A model generated the notes under the pieces. It saw only the letters and a list, made by a program, of their open reading frames with translations. It was not told the DNA's origin and ran no database searches. The translations under genes were made by a program, and so were the position numbers. Positions 1 through 5,177 of a stretch of 9,127 nucleotides of DNA are shown here, piece after piece. Where the stretch lies: contig JANEMG010000073.1 of the NCBI GenBank assembly GCA_024511045.1, positions 1-9,127 on the forward strand, read 5' to 3'. This stretch comes from Gammaproteobacteria bacterium. Its GTDB lineage: Bacteria; Pseudomonadota; Gammaproteobacteria; Methylococcales; Methylomonadaceae. Positions within the stretch are counted from its first letter, which is position 1; every line of letters starts with the position of its first letter.

Positions 1-79
1 GTACGAAATGATCCCGTGCAACAGCAGAGATCCCTGTGACAAAGGTATACAATCAGCGGCAAAGCACATAAAATTAAAG

Positions 80-85
80 TATAAT
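80..85 (+). promoter_or_regulatory. Possible -10 box upstream of the yciB operon
   Basis: A perfect TATAAT hexamer lies about 52 bases before the first ATG of the plus-strand gene cluster, in an AT-rich stretch (71-85). No good -35 hexamer is seen at 16-18 bp spacing, so the call rests on the -10 alone. The region is partly symmetric, and the minus strand reads TATACT at 83-78, so a divergent promoter is equally possible. Bases 1-137 hold no supported gene; a frame open from base 2 to a stop at 107-109 could be the tail of a gene outside the window, but nothing in it is recognisable. Confidence 0.3.
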
Positions 86-137
86 CCTGTTTACCATCGC
101 CTCAGGTAAAACCAGACGCATGGAATAGTCAACTAAA

Positions 138-493
138 ATGCAAATCAGCCGCACACCGATCAACGCCTACATCCCGGCAGGAACCAGGCAGCAGCCCGAA
201 CCTGTCAGGCTCACTGGCGTGCAGGAAATAAAGCGGGACCGTGGTGATGAACCGCAGCAGCCGCCCGGACAAGCGACGCAACAGGAACGGCAGCCGCATT
301 CCCTGCCGCCACAGGAGATCGCCAAAACTGTCCAGAAAATCAGGGCCGGAAGCATATACCGGCAGACCAGAATAAACTTGATGCTGCCATCGACATGCGC
401 ATCCAGAGAGCGATCGGCGCCTATACCGAAGAACTCTACCAACCCGTCCAGGAACAGCTGTCCCTTCTTGCCGGCATCGATCTATACGTCTAA
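138..493 (+). pseudogene. Frameshifted small hypothetical protein upstream of yciB
   Basis: Two plus-strand frames together make one plausible protein of about 118 residues. From ATG 138 to about 371 the frame encodes a basic, Gln/Pro-rich segment ending near QKIRAGSIYRQTR. The natural continuation lies in the -1 frame from about 371, beginning NKLDAAIDMRIQRAIGAYT and ending in LLAGIDLYV before TAA 491-493. A single missing base in the A-rich stretch near 369-376 explains the break. The ending resembles small uncharacterised gammaproteobacterial proteins whose C-terminus reads roughly 'RAI.AY....E.L..LLGIDLY.'; that is recall, not a search. No slippery heptamer is seen in frame before the switch, so programmed frameshifting is unlikely; a mutation or sequencing error is likelier. 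The function is unknown. The stop lies 22 nt before yciB, so co-transcription is likely. There is no strong Shine-Dalgarno before ATG 138. Confidence 0.6.
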
Positions 494-515
494 CTGCCAC
501 TTTCCGGTAATCACC

Positions 516-1055
516 ATGAAACAACTGCTCGATTTCTTTCCGATCATTTTATTTTTCATCGCCTTCAAGCTCTATGATATCTATGTCGCCACCGCCGTGG
601 TCATCGTCGCGACATTGCTGCAGGTGGGCTTCGTCTGGTTCAAATACCGCAAGGTCGAAACCATGCAGTGGATTACCCTGGGCTTGATCCTGGTCATGGG
701 CAGCATGACCATCTACCTGCAAGATGAAGCCTTCATCAAATGGAAGCTGACCATCGTCGAATGGCTTTTTGGCTTCGCCTTTCTGGGCAGCCAGTATATT
801 GGCAAAAAGCCCTTTGTTGAGAGAATGATGGGCGGCAACCTGGAACTGCCGGAGCCGATCTGGAGGCGCCTGAATTTCTTCTGGGCGATGTTCTTTCTCG
901 GTATTGGCTGCATCAACATCTATGTCATGTACAATTTCGACACCGCCACCTGGGTCAATTTCAAGACCTTCGGCGTACCCGGCCTGATGTTTGCCTTCAT
1001 CATTCTGCAGGTCATCTTTTTAAACAAGTACATTCCCGATACGAAGGAGGAGTAA
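516..1055 (+). CDS. yciB: YciB/IspZ inner membrane protein (septation protein A family)
   Basis: The protein is 179 residues from ATG 516, the same length as E. coli YciB. It is strongly hydrophobic, with about five to six membrane segments (roughly 5-18, 22-41, 50-68, 79-96, 118-140, 148-170). Family-typical stretches are visible: FPIILFF at the N-terminus, FIKWKLTIVEWLFG at 74-87, and the loop GKKPFVERMM at about 97-106. The family works in the inner membrane and is linked to cell-envelope synthesis and division; older names are IspZ and intracellular septation protein A. The frame stays open upstream to ATG 138, but those 126 codons belong to a different, frameshifted gene, so 516 is chosen for family length and the MKQLLDFFP start. 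The last codons contain the Shine-Dalgarno of the next gene, implying translational coupling. Confidence 0.93.
   Translation: MKQLLDFFPIILFFIAFKLYDIYVATAVVIVATLLQVGFVWFKYRKVETMQWITLGLILVMGSMTIYLQDEAFIKWKLTIVEWLFGFAFLGSQYIGKKPFVERMMGGNLELPEPIWRRLNFFWAMFFLGIGCINIYVMYNFDTATWVNFKTFGVPGLMFAFIILQVIFLNKYIPDTKEE
1044..1050 (+). promoter_or_regulatory. Strong Shine-Dalgarno deciding the GTG start of the yciI-like gene
   Basis: AAGGAGG lies inside the last codons of yciB, 9 nt before the GTG at 1060. It supports GTG as the true start of the following gene, since no ATG is available nearby. Confidence 0.85.
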
Positions 1056-1059
1056 CAAA

Positions 1060-1362
1060 GTGCTCTATGCAATATTCAGCGAAGATGTCGAAAACAGCCT
1101 GGCCAGGCGGCAGGCTGCCAGGCCCGCACATATCCAGCGCCTGCAGGAGCTGCAGGACCAGGGCCGGCTGATACTGGCGGGCCCGCACCCTGCCATTGAC
1201 AGTGAAAACCCCGGCGATGCGGGATTCACCGGCAGCCTCGTGATCGCTGAATTCGACAGCCTGGATGAGGCGCAGGATTGGGCCGGCAAAGACCCCTATC
1301 TTGAATCCGGCGCCTATGCCGGTTTCAAGGTCAAACCCTTCAAAAAGGTGTTTCCGCAATGA
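1060..1362 (+). CDS. YciI-like protein
   Basis: A 100-residue protein with GTG start (reads MLYAIFSEDVENS). It shows the YciI/DGPF ferredoxin-like pattern: an N-terminal beta strand, then R-x-x-H with the conserved His at residue 24 (ARPAHIQRL), GRLILAGPHP at 35-44, a central GSLVIAEFDSLDEAQ, and DPY followed by GAYAGFKVKPF near the end. In characterised YciI proteins the His and an Asp form a putative active-site pair; the substrate is not known, so no reaction is assigned. It starts 5 bases after the yciB stop and overlaps the BolA gene by ATGA, so it is an internal operon gene. The yciB-yciI neighbourhood is conserved in gammaproteobacteria (established knowledge). Confidence 0.9.
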   Translation: MLYAIFSEDVENSLARRQAARPAHIQRLQELQDQGRLILAGPHPAIDSENPGDAGFTGSLVIAEFDSLDEAQDWAGKDPYLESGAYAGFKVKPFKKVFPQ

Positions 1363-1637
1363 GCGCCGAACAAATCAGGAAACGCCTCAGCGAGGCTCTG
1401 CACCCCGAGGAGATCGAAGTGCAGGACAACAGCCAGGCCCATGCCGGACATGCCGGCGTGCAGCAAAGCGACGGCGGCCATTATCATGTCCGCATCGTTG
1501 CCCGGGACTTTGCCGAAAAGACCCAGGTTCAGCGTCATCAACTGGTCTATCGCGCGCTGGGCGAAATGATGAAAAACCAGATTCATGCATTGGGAATCGA
1601 TGCTTTCACCCCTGAAGAAAACAACCTAAGGAAATAA
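1359..1637 (+). CDS. BolA family protein
   Basis: A 92-residue BolA/IbaG-type protein. The class signature is clear: HYHVRIVARDF at 41-51, then TQVQRHQLVYRAL at 55-67 with the invariant His 60, and QIHALGIDAFTPEE at 74-87. BolA proteins bind monothiol glutaredoxins through bridging Fe-S clusters and act in iron homeostasis and cluster trafficking; some bind DNA. The variable loop before the signature carries an extra His pair (HAGHAG, 28-33), which could contribute to metal binding, although this is inference. The start overlaps the preceding stop as ATGA, and AAGG at 1345-1348 is a modest ribosome site. Bacteria usually have several BolA paralogues; I cannot tell which one this is, so no symbol is given. 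Confidence 0.92.
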   Translation: MSAEQIRKRLSEALHPEEIEVQDNSQAHAGHAGVQQSDGGHYHVRIVARDFAEKTQVQRHQLVYRALGEMMKNQIHALGIDAFTPEENNLRK

Positions 1638-1643
1638 TTGACA

Positions 1644-2699
1644 ATGAAAATAAAACCCATCTCTCTGTTGCTCCTCAGCGCCGCACTGACTGCCGGCTGT
1701 GAAATCCAGAAAACCGACACTGCCGGGTCAGGCCCTGCAATCAGCAAAAGCGAAGCCATCGCGGAAGTCAATGGCAGCCTGATCAGCAAGGCCGCGCTGG
1801 AAATGCTGAAACAGGACATCGCCAAGCGCGCCCCGGGACAAAGCATCCCCGAGGAGAAGCTGGTCGAGGAACTGGTACAGCGCGAAATTCTGGTACAGCA
1901 GGCCATCGAGAAGGGCTTGGACAAATCGCCTGATTTTCAGACCCGCCTGGATGCCATCAGAAAATCCCTGCTCACCCAGGCGCTGCTGGAAGATTATCTG
2001 AAAACCAACCCGATCACCGACGAAGACCTGAAAGCCGAATACGACAAGCTGGTCGGCCAGGAGAGCGGCAGCGAATACAAGGCCCGTCATATCCTGGTGA
2101 AAACGGAGGACGAAGCCAAACAGATCATTGCCGAACTGGACAAGGGCGCTGACTTCGCCGAACTGGCCAAGAAAAAATCGACCGGTCCTTCCGCAGCCAA
2201 AGGCGGCGACCTGGGCTGGTTTGCACCGCAGCAGATGGTGCCGCCATTTTCCGAAGCGGTGATCGCCCTGGAAAACAACAAATACACCAGCGCCCCGGTA
2301 CAGACGCAGTTCGGCTGGCATGTGATTCTCCGGGAGGATTCCAGAAGCAAGAACCCGCCTCCCTTCGACGCCATCAAGGAGCAACTGCGTCCGCTGGTGG
2401 AACGCAGGAAAGTCCAGGAATTTATTGCCCAGCTGCGCAAGGACGCAAAAGTGGAAATCCTCACCCCTCCGGCCGAACAGCAGCAACCCGAAGCGGAAGC
2501 GGCAGAGAGCGAAAAGCCGGCAACGGAAGCTGAGCAGCCTCCAGCAGCCGAACCGGCACAGCCGGCAACTGAATCGGCCCCTGCAGCTAAACCCGCTGCG
2601 AGCGCCGACACGCCCGCTGCCGAAGCAGTACAGGCTGTCGATGAAAAAGCCGCAACGGCTACCGCCACTGAAGCCGAGGAAAAAGCTGACGACCAATAA
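1644..2699 (+). CDS. Parvulin-type peptidyl-prolyl cis-trans isomerase, predicted lipoprotein
   Basis: A 351-residue secreted foldase of the SurA/PrsA/PpiC type. Residues 1-18 form a lipoprotein signal peptide (KIK, a Leu-rich core, then LTAG with acceptor Cys 19). Residues 38-140 are a helical SurA_N-like chaperone segment. Residues 146-235 are the parvulin domain, with ARHILVK (147-153), the GGDLGWF motif (187-193), VPPFSEAV (199-206) and FGWHVI at 223-228. From about 275 to the end the protein is an Ala/Glu/Pro/Gln-rich acidic tail without predicted fold. It probably assists folding of envelope proteins at the periplasmic face of a membrane. ATG 1644 is preferred because it gives a classic signal peptide; a TTG at 1638 sits at better distance from AAGGA (1628-1632) and would add only two residues. 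The long open frame opposite is a codon-bias shadow. It ends the operon and is followed by a strong terminator. Confidence 0.92.
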   Translation: MKIKPISLLLLSAALTAGCEIQKTDTAGSGPAISKSEAIAEVNGSLISKAALEMLKQDIAKRAPGQSIPEEKLVEELVQREILVQQAIEKGLDKSPDFQTRLDAIRKSLLTQALLEDYLKTNPITDEDLKAEYDKLVGQESGSEYKARHILVKTEDEAKQIIAELDKGADFAELAKKKSTGPSAAKGGDLGWFAPQQMVPPFSEAVIALENNKYTSAPVQTQFGWHVILREDSRSKNPPPFDAIKEQLRPLVERRKVQEFIAQLRKDAKVEILTPPAEQQQPEAEAAESEKPATEAEQPPAAEPAQPATESAPAAKPAASADTPAAEAVQAVDEKAATATATEAEEKADDQ

Positions 2700-2720
2700 C
2701 CGCAACAACGGCTCGGCACA

Positions 2721-2756
2721 ACGAAAAAGGGCGATTGCAATCGCCCTTTTTTTCGT
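2721..2756. terminator. Bidirectional intrinsic terminator between ppiC-like gene and recJ
   Basis: A GC-containing stem AAAGGGCGATT/AATCGCCCTTT is followed on the plus strand by seven T residues (2747-2753); on the minus strand the complement of the five A residues at 2724-2728 supplies a U-tract. It lies 22 bases after the plus-strand operon stop and is the only good terminator downstream of recJ, so it probably serves both convergent units. On the plus strand, transcription should stop before element A; on the minus strand, the recJ transcript would run through element A first. Confidence 0.88.
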
Positions 2757-2758
2757 TT
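2751..2758. repeat. Left target-site duplication of element A (TTTCGTTT)
   Basis: TTTCGTTT directly abuts the first base of element A and is repeated exactly at 2903-2910, directly after its last base. It begins inside the terminator T-tract. Confidence 0.85.
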
Positions 2759-2902
2759 GTAACTACTCACCCATAGTAAAAGAAGCCCCTATGGGTGGTC
2801 TGTGGAGGAAGTGTCTTTGGCAGGGATGCCAAAGTCAAGCCGACAGGGATGTATTCACGGCGTCTTCCGGAACAGACTACCCATAAGGGCCCGAGTAGTT
2901 AC
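2759..2902. mobile_element. Element A: 144-bp MITE-like element with GTAAC ends and 8-bp duplication
   Basis: The ends are perfect 10-bp inverted repeats, GTAACTACTC (2759-2768) and GAGTAGTTAC (2893-2902). Inside, 2790-2811 and 2864-2885 form a second inverted pair with 18 of 22 matches. The left arm holds a perfect 8-bp stem (2769-2776 with 2789-2796); the core holds a 7-bp stem with loop AGGGAT (2815-2834) and a second CAGGGATG (2844-2851). Both flanks carry TTTCGTTT, so removing the element and one copy restores an uninterrupted terminator tail. There is no coding capacity; a 100-codon plus-strand frame across it (2795-3097) is an artefact. GTAA termini with 8-bp duplications match the IS66 family (established knowledge), so IS66-type mobilisation is inferred. 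No transposase is present here. Repeats with paired CAGGGATG motifs are, from memory, common in gammaproteobacterial intergenic DNA. Confidence 0.8.
2815..2834 (+). repeat. Perfect hairpin with AGGGAT loop in the core of element A
   Basis: CTTTGGC (2815-2821) pairs with GCCAAAG (2828-2834), leaving the six-base loop AGGGAT. A second AGGGATG lies in the loop of a 4-bp GCCG/CGGC stem (2839-2842 with 2858-2861). The two motifs are 23 bases apart. Confidence 0.75.
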
Positions 2903-2910
2903 TTTCGTTT
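2903..2910. repeat. Right target-site duplication of element A (TTTCGTTT)
   Basis: Exact copy of the 8 bases at 2751-2758, immediately after the right terminus of element A. Confidence 0.85.
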
Positions 2911-3089
2911 AATCATTTCCACAGGCTGGGGACATTGGTCATCAATGGACCGCGCATCTCTCTGCTGCAAGGCTTTTCAACCTCGCCGGCCAGGGCTAAA
3001 GCCCCGCTTCCGCCAGATCATCGAATCCGAACAAAGGGCATGTGCCGTCGAAGCAAATGAATACCTGCCTCGAGGTTGCTTCTTTGCGC
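2911..3089. other. Non-coding stretch downstream of recJ
   Basis: No gene is supported here. It contains small hairpins: CATTG/CAATG (2933-2947), a GGGCT/AGCCC stem around 2993-3004, and GAAGCAA/TTGCTTC (3050-3056 with 3076-3082). None is followed by a convincing U-tract on the minus strand, so recJ transcription probably continues to the shared terminator at 2721-2756. With the terminator and element A, this completes the 390-base gap between the operon end and recJ. Confidence 0.6.
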
Positions 3090-4835
3090 TCAGCTGATCT
3101 TCTCGAGATACTGCAAAATCAACTGTACACTGCGTCTGCCCTGATATTCGTTGACATCCAGTTGATAGGCTGCCCTGATCTGCCTGACACCGAGCCATTC
3201 TTCCACCCCTTCCAGATGGAAGGCGATGGCATCGATGAGCAAATCGTCGAAGGGCAGCCGCAACACCAGCTTCAAATGATGCTGCCCGACGATTCGCGAC
3301 TGCACGACATCGAAGACGCCATCGAAGGCAGGTTCGGGAAACTCCTGTCCCCAGGGTCCGGCCTGACGCAGCAGTTCGGCAAACTGCAGCGTGATGTCCT
3401 GGGCCGACAACTCGCCATCGGTGACGACTTTCTGTTCCAGGTCGATATGCCGCAGCTGCCTGCCGACCATTTCATCGAAGGCTAGCGCGAAGGCCGGGTA
3501 ATCGTGCATCTCCAGCGCCAACCCCGCCGCCATGGCATGGCCACCGAATTTCTGCAATATTTTTGGATGCGCTGCGGCTATATCGCTCAATACATCGCGA
3601 ATGTGCACGCCCGGTATGGACCTGGCGGAGCCCTTGATCTCGCCATTGTCCGCAGGGGCAAAGGCGATCACCGGTCGATGCAGACGATCCTTGATGCGCG
3701 AAGCGAGAATGCCGATGACCCCTTGATGCCAATTCTCGTCATACAAGCAGACACCGGCTGACACATGCTTGTCATCGAGAACCTGCATAGTGTCCAGCAA
3801 CGACAACGCCTCGACCTTCATCTGCCCTTCGATTTCCCGACGCTCCCTGTTCAGGTCGTCCAGCTTTCGGGCAAACCGCATGGCCTCCTGCGCGTCGTCG
3901 GCCAGCAGGCACTGAATACCCAGTGCCATATTCTCAAGGCGCCCGGCCGCGTTCAACCGGGGTGCCAGGGCGAATCCCAGATCTGCCGTGGTCATGGCAG
4001 CCTGATTTCGGCTGGCGACCTCGATCAAGGCTTTGATACCAGGATGGCAGCGGCCGGCACGTATCCTCAGCAAGCCCTGCTGCACCAGAATCCTGTTGGT
4101 GTAATCGAGAGGGACGACATCGGCAACCGTACCCAGGGCGACATAATCCAGCAATTGCCCCAGATTCGGTTCACTGACCTGCATTTCCTCAAACCAGCCC
4201 TGCTCGCGCAACCGGCTTCTGAGAGCCATAAGGATATAGAAAATCACCCCGACCCCGGCCAGCGCCCCTCCCGGAAAGCGGTCTTCGGGCAGATTGGGGT
4301 TGACGATGGCATCGGCTTCGGGCGGTTCATCGCCAGGCAAATGGTGATCGGTGATCAGCACCGTCAGGCCCAGTGATTTGGCCAGTCTGACGCCCTCGAT
4401 GCTGGAAATGCCATTGTCCACGGTAAGCAACACCTCGGGCTGACGTTGTTTCAGCAGCGCGACGATTTCCGGGGTCAGTCCATAGCCATACTGGAAACGG
4501 CAGGGCACGATGAAATCCACCTGCTCGGCACCGAGAAGCTTCAAGCCCTGCATAGCCACGGCGCAGCTGGTGGCGCCATCGGCATCGAAATCGGCGACGA
4601 TCAACAGCTTTTTCTGCTGCCGGATTGCCGCAGCGAGTTTTTCCGTCATCGCATCGATGCCGGTCAACAGCCAGGGCGATGGCAGATTACCCAGGGAATG
4701 GTCCAGTTCGGCGCTGAATTTGATGCCCCGGGAATGATAGATTCGCTGCAATACCGGATGCAGATGGCGAAGCTGGTCCGTCACTTGCTGCACGGGACGG
4801 GATACGATTTTTTTGCTGGCGGCAGCGACAGACAT
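3090..4835 (-). CDS. recJ: Single-stranded-DNA-specific exonuclease RecJ
   Basis: A 581-residue DHH-superfamily nuclease, close to the usual RecJ length (~575). It shows ADFDADGATS (81-90), TVDNGISS (138-145), the signature ITDHHLPGDEP at 161-171, ALGTVADVVPL (233-243), the motif APRLNAAGRLENM at 291-303, and the DHHA1-domain glycine motif FGGHAMAAGLAL at 430-441. The C-terminal ~120 residues correspond to the OB-fold domain. The Asp and His residues of the DHH motifs bind the catalytic metal ions. RecJ degrades single-stranded DNA 5' to 3' in RecF-pathway recombination, mismatch repair and base-excision repair in the cytoplasm. The start ATG at 4835 has GGAG 8 nt upstream (4847-4844). It is separated from thrC by 342 bases with two terminators, so it is probably transcribed on its own. 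Confidence 0.97.
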   Translation of the reverse strand: MSVAAASKKIVSRPVQQVTDQLRHLHPVLQRIYHSRGIKFSAELDHSLGNLPSPWLLTGIDAMTEKLAAAIRQQKKLLIVADFDADGATSCAVAMQGLKLLGAEQVDFIVPCRFQYGYGLTPEIVALLKQRQPEVLLTVDNGISSIEGVRLAKSLGLTVLITDHHLPGDEPPEADAIVNPNLPEDRFPGGALAGVGVIFYILMALRSRLREQGWFEEMQVSEPNLGQLLDYVALGTVADVVPLDYTNRILVQQGLLRIRAGRCHPGIKALIEVASRNQAAMTTADLGFALAPRLNAAGRLENMALGIQCLLADDAQEAMRFARKLDDLNRERREIEGQMKVEALSLLDTMQVLDDKHVSAGVCLYDENWHQGVIGILASRIKDRLHRPVIAFAPADNGEIKGSARSIPGVHIRDVLSDIAAAHPKILQKFGGHAMAAGLALEMHDYPAFALAFDEMVGRQLRHIDLEQKVVTDGELSAQDITLQFAELLRQAGPWGQEFPEPAFDGVFDVVQSRIVGQHHLKLVLRLPFDDLLIDAIAFHLEGVEEWLGVRQIRAAYQLDVNEYQGRRSVQLILQYLEKIS

Positions 4836-4882
4836 GTTGAAATCTCCAGCGGGAGAAAAGGCGATTATGCGGCTTTGCCGCG

Positions 4883-4912
4883 AAAAAAAACCGCCTCTGA
4901 AAAGGGCGGTTT
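4883..4912 (-). terminator. Minus-strand intrinsic terminator upstream of recJ
   Basis: AAACCGCC (4888-4895) pairs with GGCGGTTT (4905-4912) around a 9-base loop. Read on the minus strand, the stem is followed by eight U residues (complement of 4890-4883). A further GCGGC/GCCGC hairpin lies at 4869-4881. It lies just 48 bases before the recJ start, insulating recJ from upstream transcription. Confidence 0.85.
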
Positions 4913-4996
4913 GCTGGTTTCAGCACAGTAAAGCAGTTCCCGTTGATAATTGATGGGATGTGCCGGCATCAACAATGGCCTCAGGCGATTGATAAT
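4913..4996. other. Short island between two minus-strand terminators
   Basis: No confident gene. On the minus strand a 34-codon frame runs from ATG at about 4967 (MPAHPINYQREL...) to a TAA at about 4866, but it runs through the terminator hairpin and lacks a good ribosome site. The stretch is bounded by the thrC terminator and the terminator upstream of recJ, so a small minus-strand transcript could start here. I see no strong promoter. Confidence 0.35.
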
Positions 4997-5004
4997 GAAA
5001 AAAG
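4997..5004. repeat. Left target-site duplication of element B (GAAAAAAG)
   Basis: GAAAAAAG directly precedes element B and is repeated exactly at 5039-5046. Confidence 0.8.
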
Positions 5005-5038
5005 GTAACTACTCGGGCCCCTAAGGGTAGTCTGTTAC
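5005..5038. mobile_element. Element B: 34-bp mini-element with GTAAC/GTTAC ends and 8-bp duplication
   Basis: The element begins GTAACTACTCGGGCCC and ends GGGTAGTCTGTTAC. Its termini form a 5-bp perfect inverted repeat (GTAAC/GTTAC), extended by GTAC-type pairing with a bulge and a CCC/GGG stem, so it can fold as one hairpin. It matches the reverse complement of 2869-2902, the right arm of element A, at 31 of 34 positions. Both flanks carry GAAAAAAG, which marks it as an independent insertion and not as a decayed fragment of a larger copy. The right-hand duplication is also the U-tract of the thrC terminator on the minus strand. No coding capacity. Confidence 0.75.
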
Positions 5039-5046
5039 GAAAAAAG
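5039..5046. repeat. Right target-site duplication of element B (GAAAAAAG)
   Basis: Exact copy of 4997-5004 immediately after the end of element B. It overlaps the A-run that supplies the U-tract of the minus-strand thrC terminator. Confidence 0.8.
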
Positions 5047-5077
5047 CAGCAAATCGCATTTGCTGCTTTCCTTTTTT
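5040..5077 (-). terminator. Intrinsic terminator of the hom-thrC operon
   Basis: A perfect 12-bp stem (5043-5054 with 5058-5069, arms AAAGCAGCAAAT and ATTTGCTGCTTT) encloses a 3-base loop. On the minus strand it is followed by further U residues (complement of 5042-5040). It lies about 100 bases after the thrC stop. The T-run at 5072-5077 could also let it work on the plus strand, but no plus-strand gene precedes it. Confidence 0.88.
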
Positions 5078-5177
5078 AAACCCCCCATGGATAGGTGTTT
5101 ACAGACGCCAACAAAGTCCAGCCGGTGCCTTGGCCACTCTGCAGAAATTGCAGAAACAGCGCTTCCTTTCGGGTCGC

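Noticed and set aside
345..376. Programmed -1 frameshift in the gene upstream of yciB
   Set aside because: No X_XXY_YYZ slippery heptamer lies in the zero frame near the switch point, so a simple one-base loss is preferred.
129..524. 131-codon minus-strand frame upstream of yciB
   Set aside because: Arg/Leu/Cys-rich with no motifs; the plus-strand frameshifted gene explains the codon pattern better and ends with a natural-looking C-terminus.
1728..2708. 326-codon open frame on the minus strand opposite the parvulin gene
   Set aside because: It is rich in Phe, Cys, Gly and Arg in a pattern expected from the complement of Ala/Glu/Gln codons, has no recognisable domain, and lies entirely over a well-supported gene.
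2935..3006. tRNA-like arrangement of small hairpins
   Set aside because: A D-arm-like stem and another helix can be drawn, but no T-arm GGTTCGA sequence or acceptor stem is present.
2795..3097. 100-codon plus-strand frame across element A and the recJ 3' flank
   Set aside because: It starts inside the repeat, crosses its terminus and target duplication, and runs into recJ; such frames arise from the repeat sequence.
4866..4967. 34-codon minus-strand frame (MPAHPINYQREL...) upstream of recJ
   Set aside because: It reads through the stem and U-tract of a strong terminator and lacks a ribosome site, so it is not listed as a gene.
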